A stretch of 64,000 bases of DNA from CAJXSN01 sp947492235 (GCF_042492175.1 NZ_CP170453.1:2790001-2854000), one strand, 5' to 3'. Counted from the first letter of the stretch, positions 8,393-17,442 are shown. The notes: generated by a model not told the origin, from the letters alone. Program-made: numbers and translations.

Positions 8393-9514
8393 ATGGCTGT
8401 AAAGTCCGACAATTCTGCGACCCAGCGCTTCTTCGCCACCCTCGACAGGGCGAAGGGCATTTTGATCGTGCTGATCGTCTTCGCCCACAACACCTTGGTC
8501 ACCCAATCGTGGCCCGATCTGCGCGGGTTCTTTTATAACTGGCACGTTTTCGCCTTCTTGCTTCTTGCGCTGGTGATGCCTTTCCGAAGCGACAAGCCCG
8601 GGTTCCTGACCACGCGCTTTGTGCGATATTATGTTCCATTCATCATATTTTTTACCATGACCTGGGCCGCCATGGTGGTTCTGGGCGGGACCACCGCAGG
8701 ACTGCTTGACCGGTTTTCGGAATGGGCGGTAGCCGTGTTGATCGGTTCAGCAGCGCTTCTCGACCAGGCTTCTGGGGCGAGGCTTTTTTGGTTCCTCCCC
8801 GCCCTGATGGGACTGGTCTTGATCCGCTGGGCAATCGATCAATTCCACGAGACCGTCCGACCGATGATGCTGGGATTGGTAGCTATAGCGGGATTTCTCT
8901 TCGCTGGGCTTATTCCGGATGCCGTCAAGCAATGGCTGCCCTTCGGCATACCCATCGCGCTCTATGCGATCGGCCCCGGTCTCGTATTCGCCTATCTGGT
9001 TACTCGTGCGCTGCGCGCCGACCCGGGCACTGCAACTTTTGCTCTCTACGCCGTTCTTTCGGCGGCTGTTTGCGGGTTGCTCTACGCCTACTCGGTTTCG
9101 CGCGGGTCCGCACTCGTCCTCGCCTCTTTCGATTTCTACGATATACGTTCCCCGGACCTTCTATTGGCCCATGCAGGGCTCGCGATGAGCGCTGCGGCGA
9201 CGGTCGTGTTCGCCGCTGGAGCAATGGGCGAGGCGCGTTGGCTCCAATGGCTCGGGCAGGCTTCGCTGCTCATCTATTTGGTCCATCAGATCATTTTTGT
9301 CGGTTTGCGCGCTGTGGCATTTCAGGTTGATCCCGAACTCGAAGGCGCAAGCCGTCAGGTCGCCGGGATCGCTACATTTGTCGCAACCATGGCGCTTTCT
9401 GTTGCGGTGGCATGGCTTATTCAATCACGCGAGGCGCTCAACCAACTGGTCGCGCCCCGTGACTGGGCTGACTGGACGCGCGGCCTCGACAAGCTGCTTC
9501 CGTTCCGGGCTTAG
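8393..9514 (+). CDS. acyltransferase-3 family membrane protein (polysaccharide O-acyltransferase candidate)
   Basis: A 373-residue integral membrane protein with about ten hydrophobic segments. The start is the ATG at 8393 because GAGGAG lies 5 bases upstream; an earlier in-frame ATG at 8342 has no such site. The first membrane segment carries the family histidine (IVFAHNTL, His32) after LDRAKGILIV, as in AT3/OafA/NodX-type transferases that move acyl groups across the inner membrane onto glycans. It has no fused SGNH domain, unlike the 660-residue protein encoded at 10845-12824. Its position at the edge of the polysaccharide locus suggests glycan decoration. Its stop overlaps the convergent gene by four bases. 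Base composition looks a little more AT-rich than the housekeeping genes. Confidence 0.8.
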   Translation: MAVKSDNSATQRFFATLDRAKGILIVLIVFAHNTLVTQSWPDLRGFFYNWHVFAFLLLALVMPFRSDKPGFLTTRFVRYYVPFIIFFTMTWAAMVVLGGTTAGLLDRFSEWAVAVLIGSAALLDQASGARLFWFLPALMGLVLIRWAIDQFHETVRPMMLGLVAIAGFLFAGLIPDAVKQWLPFGIPIALYAIGPGLVFAYLVTRALRADPGTATFALYAVLSAAVCGLLYAYSVSRGSALVLASFDFYDIRSPDLLLAHAGLAMSAAATVVFAAGAMGEARWLQWLGQASLLIYLVHQIIFVGLRAVAFQVDPELEGASRQVAGIATFVATMALSVAVAWLIQSREALNQLVAPRDWADWTRGLDKLLPFRA

Positions 9515-10848
9515 ACCTGAAAAGCGGGGCGGCCTCTCGGCTGTGGAGAGCTCGCGCGCAAATGATCGCCAGTTGTCGCTTCGCCCCAAGCGTCTGCTGC
9601 TAGCGCCAGCGCCATGCCCAGCCCGACCCACACCGGGAAATCGATGGTCACATTGGGCGCTGTGACCATGCGCACAAGAGCCGGGCAGAGAAGCGCAGCG
9701 ATTGTGGCGTGGACCTTACGCTGGCCGAGAGGAGCGCTGAGGGTCAAAATGAGAGCCTTTATGGCCATCCCTAGCATGGCAAGGAAAAACAGCAGCGCCG
9801 CAACCATGCCGAGGATGCCGAATGCCGACCATGCATCGATAATGACGTTATGCGCCCAGCCCTCGACAATTTCGCTCCGCCCCAAAAACGGCGATTCGCC
9901 TATCGCCTGCCAATGCTCCTCCGCAGTAAAGACTCGCGCGTCGAGGGAGTCGCTCGCGGTCAGCCGTGCTTCGATTAACTGGAACAGGCTGGAATTGCCT
10001 CCGAGAACAAAAAGCATCGGAATACCGAGCCCCAGTATGCCTGCAAAAATCGACAGACCGACAGCCGTGCGGACGTAGGAAATCGCGTAGCAGAGGCCGA
10101 TCAAAAAGAGTGCGAGCCAAGCTGCCCGGCTGAACGGAGCGATTGTCATCACGACCGCGAAACCAATCCCCGTCAGCGCAATTGCTTTCACCGCATTGTT
10201 GGCAAATTTGGCGTAGGAAAGAGCAAGCAGGCCAATCGGTATCATCACGATGAAGGCGAAACTTAGCGACTGTTTCAGGTTCGATCGGAAAAGCACATCA
10301 TCATTGCTGGCAGCAAAGGCGGCGCGGAACAGCTGGTTCATCACGATATTTGGATCGACCCGCGCGATCGCCAGGGTCAAAACCTCAATCGGGTCGATGC
10401 TCGCAAGAGAAAACTGGACCGAAATAAAGGCGACGAAGATCACGCCGGCCACCGCTGGCATAAGAGCGACAACCGGAAATCCGCCCCTGCGAATGGTGAT
10501 GAAGAAGAGCATCCCAGTAGCGAGCGCAGTGGCTACGAACGCGACATATTTCGCGAAAAAGAAGGGCTCGAAAATGATCGTCGCGCCCGCGAAGCTGATC
10601 ATCATCGCGACCGCCAGCAATCCGCATGCGGCCCAAATCAGCTTACCGCTCTTGATGAGCCTTTGCAGCGTATCGATCGCGCCCGGAGTGATGGCCACCG
10701 CCATAATCAGCCCCAGCGCGAAAACATGGTACGGAGCGATGGAGGTGCCGAACAGTCGAACCCAAACCAGTGGAGTTGTCGCAAACAACCCGAATATCAG
10801 CCCCAGATAGGGAAGGATGCGCCGATCAAGATAATCCGTCCAAGTCAC
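9511..10848 (-). CDS. O-antigen polymerase/ligase-like membrane protein (Wzy/WaaL type)
   Basis: A 445-residue protein with about eleven to twelve hydrophobic segments. The large periplasmic loop towards the C-terminus carries the pattern of the O-antigen ligase domain: RVFTAEEHWQAIGESPFLG, then GWAHNVIIDAWSAFGILG, in which the AHN..D..G.G spacing is conserved. Such proteins polymerise repeat units or transfer glycans to an acceptor. It is the second of this class in the locus, the other being at 29832-31265. Its ATG overlaps the stop of the upstream OafA-like gene by four bases, so the two are probably co-translated. Confidence 0.8.
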   Translation of the reverse strand: MTWTDYLDRRILPYLGLIFGLFATTPLVWVRLFGTSIAPYHVFALGLIMAVAITPGAIDTLQRLIKSGKLIWAACGLLAVAMMISFAGATIIFEPFFFAKYVAFVATALATGMLFFITIRRGGFPVVALMPAVAGVIFVAFISVQFSLASIDPIEVLTLAIARVDPNIVMNQLFRAAFAASNDDVLFRSNLKQSLSFAFIVMIPIGLLALSYAKFANNAVKAIALTGIGFAVVMTIAPFSRAAWLALFLIGLCYAISYVRTAVGLSIFAGILGLGIPMLFVLGGNSSLFQLIEARLTASDSLDARVFTAEEHWQAIGESPFLGRSEIVEGWAHNVIIDAWSAFGILGMVAALLFFLAMLGMAIKALILTLSAPLGQRKVHATIAALLCPALVRMVTAPNVTIDFPVWVGLGMALALAADAWGEATTGDHLRASSPQPRGRPAFQV

Positions 10849-12824
10849 TGCGCGTCCTCTTTCTCAGACAGTGTACGTCCCCGGGCAACGCTGTTCTCCG
10901 GGTCGAAAACCGGAGCAAATACTTCCAGCCCATCCCGCGAGATATGCGTTTTGTCGGCAAACAGACTCTTGCCGTCCGCCATATAACGGCACACGCCGTC
11001 CTGACACTGCACGCGGTGGGGTTCAAGCAGCTTGATATCGCCGCGCGCGCGGAAGTGGTCCAGATAAGGAGCAAACTCGCTCAGGAAATCGCTTTCCGCG
11101 CGCTCGATGGGATAGGGGTTGTCGCGCCCGAATGCGTTGGCCCGGCTAACCACCGAAGGCAGCTCGTAATCCGGCACGGCAATTGGCCCGACGACCACAA
11201 CCTGTTTCCCCTCGGCACGCAGCGTATCGATTGTCCGGTCCAGACCCGCGATCAGGGCCTGCGCCGGATCGGCGGGCGCTTCGCCCGAGGGATCAACCAA
11301 ATCTTCCGCAATGTGCCAGGCGAATGCGATCATTACCGTGTCGGCTTCCGGATGCTTGGCAGCGGCTTCAATATTGGCCTCGGCCACCGCGATGCAGCCG
11401 GGCCGGATATTGATACCGGTGAGCGGAGCGCAGCCATTGGCCGGGATCATCAGCAAATTCTCGCCGCGGGTCTCGGCCTGGTCGCGCAGGATCGGTGCGT
11501 ACATCTGGGCATGGCTGTTGCCGAGCAGGACCGTGTCGGCTGTTGCCGGATCGCCTTCGCCGAACCAGCAGGAGCGGACGCCAGCATACACCTTCGTGTC
11601 AGCCAGAGAGCACCGGTAATGCGAGCCGATTGCTGCATTCAACTGGGCAACCGATTGCGGAAGCCGGGATGGAAAGCCACCGGATTGGACGAAAGCCAAT
11701 CCCGCCAGCGCGAGCGCGAGCGCCCAGCCACCCGTAATCCAATAGAGCTTGCGAACCGGAAAATCTTTCGAGCGGAATGGCTTCTCGACAAAGCGCCAAC
11801 TCGCCCATGCCGCCAAGAACATGGCGGCCAGCAGCGCGAGGATCATGAGCGGCCCCGGCGCATCGACCAGATAATATTTCGCGAGCACGATCACCGGCCA
11901 ATGCCACAGATACAGCGAGTAGCTGATCAGGCCGACGCCCACCATCGGCGCGGTTTTCAGCGGGCCGGACAGAGCCGTCGGCGTTCCCGCACTGCCGACC
12001 CAGATCAGCAGCGCAGTGGCGAATACGGCAGGCAATGCTGTCGGTATCGGATGCGGTACCCAAAGCGGCGCGGCTATGATTGCTGCGATGAGCATAACAT
12101 AGGAAATCGCCATCAGCGCCTCTGCCGTGCCGCGCGCAATCGCCGGCTTGGGCAGGAAGACGAGCAGTGCCCCTGCCCCCAATTCCCATGCGCGAGTCGG
12201 GAGCAGATAGAAGGCAGGAGAGGCATAGCCTGCGCGCAGCGACCAGACATTGAGCACAAATGATGCCGCAACGGTCCCGACAACAGTCGCGAACAGCCAC
12301 CCCTTCCGGCTTGCCAGCAACATGACCAGCAGCGGGAAGAAGATGTAGAACTGCTCCTCCACCCCAAGCGACCAGATATGCAGAAGCGGCTTCGTCTCGC
12401 TGCCTTGCGCGAAATAATTCCCGTCGCGCCAGAAATAGATATTCGCCACGAACGCCAGCGAAGCAATCAGGCTCTCGCCATACCCCTCCAGGTCAAGCGG
12501 CAGCAGGATCAGCGCAGCAAAGCCAGTCGTCGCAGTCAGCGCAAACAGCAAGGCAGGCGCAATCCGCCTGATTCGCCGCTCGTAGAAACGGGCGATGCTG
12601 AAACGCCCCTCGCCCGCCTCGCGCACGATAATGCCGGTAATGAGATATCCAGACAGGACAAAAAACACGTCCACGCCCAGATAACCGCCGGGCATGAAGT
12701 GCTCGCCGAAATGAAACGCCACCACCGACAGGACGGCAATTGCGCGCAGCCCGTCAATATCACGGCGATAGCCATGCGGCTTTCCCGCGCCGGGAGCATT
12801 ATCGGATAGTAGCTTCGGTATCAT
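10845..12824 (-). CDS. OafA-type acyltransferase with fused SGNH domain
   Basis: A 660-residue protein started at the ATG at 12824, just before the conserved YRRDIDGLRAIAVLSVVAFH block (His38). The open frame runs 216 bases further upstream but without family similarity. The first 380 or so residues form an AT3 membrane domain with GYLGVDVFFVLSGYLI and ARFYERRIRRIAPA. The periplasmic C-terminal third is an SGNH domain with block I LLGNSHAQMYAP and a catalytic Asp/His pair in ADKTHIS. Such proteins O-acetylate surface glycans: AT3 moves the acyl group out and SGNH transfers it. Block I reads GNSH rather than the usual GDSH. It is followed by the polymerase-like gene with a 4-base overlap. Confidence 0.9.
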   Translation of the reverse strand: MIPKLLSDNAPGAGKPHGYRRDIDGLRAIAVLSVVAFHFGEHFMPGGYLGVDVFFVLSGYLITGIIVREAGEGRFSIARFYERRIRRIAPALLFALTATTGFAALILLPLDLEGYGESLIASLAFVANIYFWRDGNYFAQGSETKPLLHIWSLGVEEQFYIFFPLLVMLLASRKGWLFATVVGTVAASFVLNVWSLRAGYASPAFYLLPTRAWELGAGALLVFLPKPAIARGTAEALMAISYVMLIAAIIAAPLWVPHPIPTALPAVFATALLIWVGSAGTPTALSGPLKTAPMVGVGLISYSLYLWHWPVIVLAKYYLVDAPGPLMILALLAAMFLAAWASWRFVEKPFRSKDFPVRKLYWITGGWALALALAGLAFVQSGGFPSRLPQSVAQLNAAIGSHYRCSLADTKVYAGVRSCWFGEGDPATADTVLLGNSHAQMYAPILRDQAETRGENLLMIPANGCAPLTGINIRPGCIAVAEANIEAAAKHPEADTVMIAFAWHIAEDLVDPSGEAPADPAQALIAGLDRTIDTLRAEGKQVVVVGPIAVPDYELPSVVSRANAFGRDNPYPIERAESDFLSEFAPYLDHFRARGDIKLLEPHRVQCQDGVCRYMADGKSLFADKTHISRDGLEVFAPVFDPENSVARGRTLSEKEDAQ

Positions 12825-13078
12825 TCCAGACGATCCGTGCGTGAAAGATGAAGCAGGCACGAGACCAGCTATGGAAGCGACCCGGCGGATGCATAGGCAG
12901 GAGGCTGGCGCAAGACAAGCCAAGGTAACGAGCCGGATCGACGATATCAGTGAACCTCGGGCAGCGATCTTGCGACCTTCGAAACACAACAGTCCCAGCA
13001 CGGCACCCGATTGGACCTGAACGATACTCGCCAGACCCATTCAGCCCCTTGTCACAGGCATAATGCCAAGGAATAAGC
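12825..13078. other. 254-base divergent intergenic region
   Basis: Lies between the leftward OafA-like gene and the rightward SGNH lipoprotein gene, so it should hold both promoters. I find no convincing -35/-10 pair, RNA gene or repeat in it. An AAGGA motif at 13062-13066 is the ribosome binding site of the rightward gene. Confidence 0.4.
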
Positions 13079-13843
13079 ATGATCATGCAACTCGCCCTGA
13101 CTTCGCTCGCGGCCATCGCCGTGTCCTCGCTCACTCTGGCCGGATGCGATCGCGTTGCCGGCTCATCCGGCACACGCGTTACTTCGCAGGCTACTGACAC
13201 CGGCGAACAAGCCCCCTTATCTGTGGGTGTCGGCCATGCCACGCAAATCGAAGCACCCGCAAATGGGGTCGAATCCTACGGCAAATTGCTGGTCCTCGGG
13301 GACAGCTATTCGGTAGCCCCGCCATTCCGTGCCGCATTCGAACAGCAGTTCCCCAATCTCGACATCACATATGATTCGCGTGGGGGAAGCTCGCTGGCGC
13401 AACAATATGAGCGCCTGCAGCAAAACCCCGAGACGAAAGGATGGCCGCTGCTGATCCTTGATGGCGGCCTGACCGATTTTGATCCCCAGGACCAGATCGC
13501 CAAGATCGTCGATTTCCAGAATGCGCATTGCAATCTGTGGTTTTACGTCGAGCCTGTGCGCCGCGCCTATCCTAACAAGCGGGTCCAGCAACGCCGGATG
13601 CGGGTTATCGACCGGCTGACGACACATTTCGAAACCGAGTATCCCGGCCATCTCATCCAGTGGAATGAGGAAGTCGCAGCGCAGGCTGACGGAACTCAGA
13701 ATGACAAGTTCGCCATTCAGGATGGCCTGATGCCCGATTCCTTGCGCAAGGACATGGTGCACCTCAACGAGCGCGGCTACGGACTGCTGGCCGGGATTAT
13801 CGCCCGCGAGATCAAGTCGAGCCAGCTCGACGAGGGGTGCTGA
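13079..13843 (+). CDS. SGNH-fold lipoprotein, paralog of the convergent gene
   Basis: A 254-residue exported lipoprotein with signal peptide and lipobox LAGC (Cys23). SGNH/GDSL features are block I LVLGDSYS (Ser76), a block II-like SRGGSSLAQQ, a block III-like LDGGLTD in place of GxN, and block V DMVHLNERGY with Asp and His three residues apart. This argues for an esterase or acyltransferase anchored to a membrane facing the periplasm. It shares many blocks with the protein encoded at 13873-14631: SRGGSSL, GWPLLI, WFYVEPVRR, SLRKD and VHLN. The two genes converge. In this setting it may acylate or deacylate the polysaccharide. The exact reaction is not known. Confidence 0.78.
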   Translation: MIMQLALTSLAAIAVSSLTLAGCDRVAGSSGTRVTSQATDTGEQAPLSVGVGHATQIEAPANGVESYGKLLVLGDSYSVAPPFRAAFEQQFPNLDITYDSRGGSSLAQQYERLQQNPETKGWPLLILDGGLTDFDPQDQIAKIVDFQNAHCNLWFYVEPVRRAYPNKRVQQRRMRVIDRLTTHFETEYPGHLIQWNEEVAAQADGTQNDKFAIQDGLMPDSLRKDMVHLNERGYGLLAGIIAREIKSSQLDEGC

Positions 13844-13872
13844 CGCGGTCAACCACTAGTGGAACAATCGCC

Positions 13873-14631
13873 TCACGCGCAGGAATTGGCCAATCGTGTG
13901 GACATGAGTTCTCGGGCCACAATCGTGCCGAGAATCTCGTAGCCCTTGTCGTTGAGATGGACCTTGTCTTTCCTCAGGGAGCGCGGGACCACCATATTTT
14001 CCAGATCCACAGCATCCTGAACCGAACCGTCCCCTTCTTGCGACAGTTCCGAAATCCACTCGATAAGATGATCGGGAAAACCCGACTGTAATTCCGAAAC
14101 AAGACGCTCGTGCTGGCGGTTTCGGCCCTTCTGCGCCTTCGCATTGTCATATTGGCGCCGCACGGGTTCGACGTAGAACCACATGTCGCATTGCGGCTGC
14201 TGCGCTCCGACCATGGCCCGGATTTCGTCCACTGGATATCGGTCCGTCAGACCGCCATCCATGATAAGCAGCGGCCAGCCAGTAAGGCGATTGCGTTCTT
14301 TCACCAACTCGACCTGATCGGCCAGGCTGCTCCCGCCCCGGGAACTATAGACGACCTCAACACCCGGCAGGTTCTTTTCGAGCGAGGCACGCCACGATTT
14401 GGACACCGAATAGCTGTCGCCAACCACAAAAAGCCTGCCAAACCGGGCGACGCCGCTGGCCTCCGAAAGATCTTTCAACTCTACCGCCGGCCCGGCTGAA
14501 ATGCGATCAGCACGTTCGGACGGCTTGGTACCTATCCCGAGAAACGCGGTCGCGCGGTCGCTGCTCATGACAGCACCGCCAGCCAGTATCACGAGAAGGA
14601 CCAGCGCGATGGTGATTGTTTTCGCGTTCAT
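13873..14631 (-). CDS. SGNH-fold exported protein, second paralog
   Basis: A 252-residue protein, started at the second ATG (MNAKTITIALVLLVIL). An ATG at 14643 would add four residues. The N-terminal hydrophobic stretch is a signal anchor or signal peptide without a clear lipobox, unlike its paralog. Catalytic blocks are LFVVGDSYSVS, SSRGGSSLADQ, MDGGLTDRYP and DKVHLNDKGYE. With its convergent paralog (30 bases away) it makes a tail-to-tail duplicated pair, one membrane-anchored by lipid and one by peptide. A role in glycan O-acyl exchange is inferred from the neighbouring acyltransferases. Confidence 0.75.
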   Translation of the reverse strand: MNAKTITIALVLLVILAGGAVMSSDRATAFLGIGTKPSERADRISAGPAVELKDLSEASGVARFGRLFVVGDSYSVSKSWRASLEKNLPGVEVVYSSRGGSSLADQVELVKERNRLTGWPLLIMDGGLTDRYPVDEIRAMVGAQQPQCDMWFYVEPVRRQYDNAKAQKGRNRQHERLVSELQSGFPDHLIEWISELSQEGDGSVQDAVDLENMVVPRSLRKDKVHLNDKGYEILGTIVARELMSTRLANSCA

Positions 14632-14720
14632 GCATGCGTGCATTCCATATGCAGCGGGTCATGCATAGGGGCGCTCACAATTTTCCCCGCGCGCTTACAC
14701 GCCACCGTAAGGGGACATCC

Positions 14721-16205
14721 TCACATCTCAACGATCGGCAAGGTCCCTGCAGTATCCACGTAATAGCCCTGTATCGCCGAACTGGGGCGCCCGCGCCCGA
14801 CATTGATCGGACGGGTATCGAGCACCGCGGCATTTTCCGCGCCGAGCCGTGCGCCCGAGACAATGCGCCCGGCGACCTCCGCATTGGCCGTCAACAAGCC
14901 GACCATGCCGGCAACCATCGGGTTTTCGACCGAGCGCGGATTGAGATTGAGATCGACACTCACCTGCCGTCCCATGACCGAAACCGGCGCTCCGCCCCGC
15001 GCGCCGAAGCTGCCACGGCTGATCTTCAGATCCTGAATTGTCGCTTTGGACCGACTGCGCAAAGCCAATGGCAGATCATGGATACCTTCGATGTAGTAAT
15101 GCATCACGTTGATCGCGGTATTCTGGGCAATCAGTGAAGGCGGATCGATCAGGAAAGCGCCGGAGTAGTCCTGCGTTGCCCTGTGCGACAGAATGGCCCG
15201 GTCACCGTCCAATTGTTCGATTTCGGCCACAAAGCCCGGGCGATCGCGGCCGGGATGGACGGCCAGAACCATGCCAGGCTCGGCCGTGAAACCGCGCAGG
15301 ATCGCAACATTGGACCCGCTCTGCAGATTGACCGTTCCCGCCTCAGCATCCTCGGCAGGTCGCAGTCCGTAGTAGAAAAGCGAAGCGGCATTCAAATCCG
15401 TTCCGCGAAGCAGAGCGGCGTCACCGCAGCGGCTGATCCGCAGGATATCGAATGTCGCATCGTCCAGACCATTGCCCCATTCGCCGGTCTCGATCGCCAT
15501 GCCGCAGAAACGGAACACCGCCGTTCCGACCCGCAAGCGAGTATAGGGGAGCAGATTGCGCCCCGGTTCGCGCTGGCTCCCCTGGTAGAATCCGAAACCA
15601 AACCCTTCGATAGTGAGCGATTCGATAGAGACTTCTGCCGACGGGTTCGCGTTGCTGGCGGTCAGCGCGACCAGAGAAGACGGAATTGCCCTCCGGCTGG
15701 CCATGGTCATATCGGATATCCGTGCGCCCGTCAGCCGCATCGGCCCGCGCAGGATTGACCCGCGCGCGTTGGCGGTATCGACAAACACATGGCGCGGATC
15801 GACCGTGACGCCCGCAGCCAGATTCTCTTCAACCACCGCAAAACGTGACAGATTGCTGTAGTCGGCAATCCAGCGATGTTTGGTCCCGAACTCCATCACG
15901 ACTTTGCCGCCCAGACGGATGGTCCCTGCCACCCGCCGCACCGCATTGTCGAAGAACGGCACCCCGCGCTCGACCGCCTGAGCCAGAGCGATATTGATAA
16001 TCGACGCGGTTTCGACAGGATCGGTTTCGGGCGTCCATCCGAACATTTCGGGGGTCACGTGGGGAACCTGCGGGGGACCGACTTCTTTCGCCATGGCGCA
16101 ACCCGATAACACAGACGGAAAGGCAATCGGCAGTGCCATCATGCCCAGAAAGCCGCGCCTGCCTATGCAGCTGGGGCCGCGAAATGTTGGCATCGTATGC
16201 GTCAC
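14721..16205 (-). CDS. Tat-type lipoprotein with predicted right-handed beta-helix
   Basis: A 494-residue protein beginning at a GTG at 16205, chosen because GAGAGGA lies just upstream. The N-terminus has a twin-arginine motif (RRGFLG, Arg16-Arg17), a hydrophobic stretch and then LSGC (Cys36). This predicts Tat export after folding and lipid attachment. Early in the mature part, ASIINIALAQAVERG followed by VRRVAGTIRLGGKV resembles the start of pectate-lyase-3/tailspike-type beta-helix proteins. The rest is rich in short beta-like repeats with Asn and Gly. Related folds bind or cleave polysaccharides, so a glycan lyase, hydrolase or epimerase is possible, but no catalytic set is evident by eye. 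It is divergent from gmd. Confidence 0.65.
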   Translation of the reverse strand: MTHTMPTFRGPSCIGRRGFLGMMALPIAFPSVLSGCAMAKEVGPPQVPHVTPEMFGWTPETDPVETASIINIALAQAVERGVPFFDNAVRRVAGTIRLGGKVVMEFGTKHRWIADYSNLSRFAVVEENLAAGVTVDPRHVFVDTANARGSILRGPMRLTGARISDMTMASRRAIPSSLVALTASNANPSAEVSIESLTIEGFGFGFYQGSQREPGRNLLPYTRLRVGTAVFRFCGMAIETGEWGNGLDDATFDILRISRCGDAALLRGTDLNAASLFYYGLRPAEDAEAGTVNLQSGSNVAILRGFTAEPGMVLAVHPGRDRPGFVAEIEQLDGDRAILSHRATQDYSGAFLIDPPSLIAQNTAINVMHYYIEGIHDLPLALRSRSKATIQDLKISRGSFGARGGAPVSVMGRQVSVDLNLNPRSVENPMVAGMVGLLTANAEVAGRIVSGARLGAENAAVLDTRPINVGRGRPSSAIQGYYVDTAGTLPIVEM

Positions 16206-16377
16206 CGGGATCCTCTCAAACGTCTCATCGCAAGCGGCGCACGGTTAAGCGCCAGAAACTACGATAGCCCGCCCCAAATGGCGACAGCGTGAATGATCAC
16301 TCCAACGGGCGGTTGTATTTGCGTTTTACGGCGCTAATGCGCTTTCGGGGTCGGGTTAAGTCAAAACGGGAATTACA
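16206..16377. other. 172-base divergent region upstream of gmd
   Basis: Separates the leftward beta-helix lipoprotein gene from the rightward gmd-led run, and probably carries promoters for both. An AT-richer stretch (GGTTGTATTTGCGTTTTAC) lies about 60 bases before gmd, but I cannot pick a -35/-10 pair with confidence. Confidence 0.35.
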
Positions 16378-17442
16378 GTGACTAGAAAATCGGCTCTTAT
16401 CACCGGCGTGACCGGTCAGGATGGTGCGTATCTGTCTCAGCTGCTGCTGGACAAGGGATATGACGTCCACGGCGTAAAGCGCCGCTCTTCGTCCTTCAAC
16501 ACCGGACGGATCGAGGACATCTATCAGGACCCGCACGAGGAAGACCAACGCTTCCACCTGCATTATGGCGACCTGACGGATTCGACGAACCTGATCCGCA
16601 TCATTCAGGAAACGCAGCCCGACGAGGTCTACAACCTCGCTGCGCAAAGCCACGTTGCCGTCAGCTTCGAAACGCCGGAATACACCGCCAATGCCGATGC
16701 CATCGGCACGCTGCGTCTGCTCGAGGCGATCCGCATCCTGAAGATGGAAGACAAAACCCGCTTCTATCAGGCATCGACCAGCGAGCTGTACGGTCTGGTG
16801 CAGGAAGTCCCGCAGAGCGAGACAACCCCGTTCTATCCCCGCAGCCCCTACGGCGTGGCCAAGCTGTATGGCTACTGGATCACGGTGAACTACCGTGAGG
16901 CCTACGGGATGCACGCCTCCAACGGCATTCTGTTCAACCACGAAAGCCCGCTGCGCGGCGAAACCTTCGTGACCCGCAAGATCACCCGCGCTGTGTCGGC
17001 AATCAAACTGGGCCGCCAGAAAAAGCTTTATCTGGGCAACCTGGATGCCAAGCGCGACTGGGGCCATGCACGCGAATATGTCGAAGGCATGTGGCGCATG
17101 CTGCAGCAGGATACGCCTGACGATTACGTGCTGGCCACCGGCGAAACCGTCACAGTGCGCCACTTCGTGGATATGGCTTTTGCCGAAACCGGAGTGACCA
17201 TTCGCTGGGAAGGCGAAGGCGTGGATGAAAAAGGCTATGATGCAGAGGATGGCCGTCTGCTGGTCGAAGTCGACCCGCGCTATTTCCGCCCGACCGAGGT
17301 CGACCTGCTGATCGGCGATCCGTCCAAAGCGCATGAGAAGCTCGGCTGGAAACACACCACATCGGTGGGCGAACTGGCGGCAGAAATGGTCCGCGAGGAC
17401 ATGAAGATCATGCAGGACGCCCCGATCCAGAAGGACGCGTGA
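16378..17442 (+). CDS. gmd: GDP-mannose 4,6-dehydratase
   Basis: A 354-residue short-chain dehydrogenase that converts GDP-mannose to GDP-4-keto-6-deoxymannose, the first step to GDP-L-fucose. It shows the NADP-binding motif TGVTGQDGAYL, KRRSSSFNTGRI, the catalytic ASTSELYG and YGVAKLYGYW (Tyr/Lys), and FNHESPLRGETFVTRK. It starts with GTG at 16378 behind CGGGA. It heads a rightward run of nine genes for glycan synthesis and export, and ends in a one-base overlap with fcl. Confidence 0.97.
   Translation: MTRKSALITGVTGQDGAYLSQLLLDKGYDVHGVKRRSSSFNTGRIEDIYQDPHEEDQRFHLHYGDLTDSTNLIRIIQETQPDEVYNLAAQSHVAVSFETPEYTANADAIGTLRLLEAIRILKMEDKTRFYQASTSELYGLVQEVPQSETTPFYPRSPYGVAKLYGYWITVNYREAYGMHASNGILFNHESPLRGETFVTRKITRAVSAIKLGRQKKLYLGNLDAKRDWGHAREYVEGMWRMLQQDTPDDYVLATGETVTVRHFVDMAFAETGVTIRWEGEGVDEKGYDAEDGRLLVEVDPRYFRPTEVDLLIGDPSKAHEKLGWKHTTSVGELAAEMVREDMKIMQDAPIQKDA

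Noticed and set aside
8227..8502. Minus-strand frame ending in a peptide with GREDSNLRPLPP across tRNA-Pro
   Set aside because: This peptide is the well-known artefact of translating the antisense of tRNA-Pro; the cloverleaf is complete and the frame has no family similarity.
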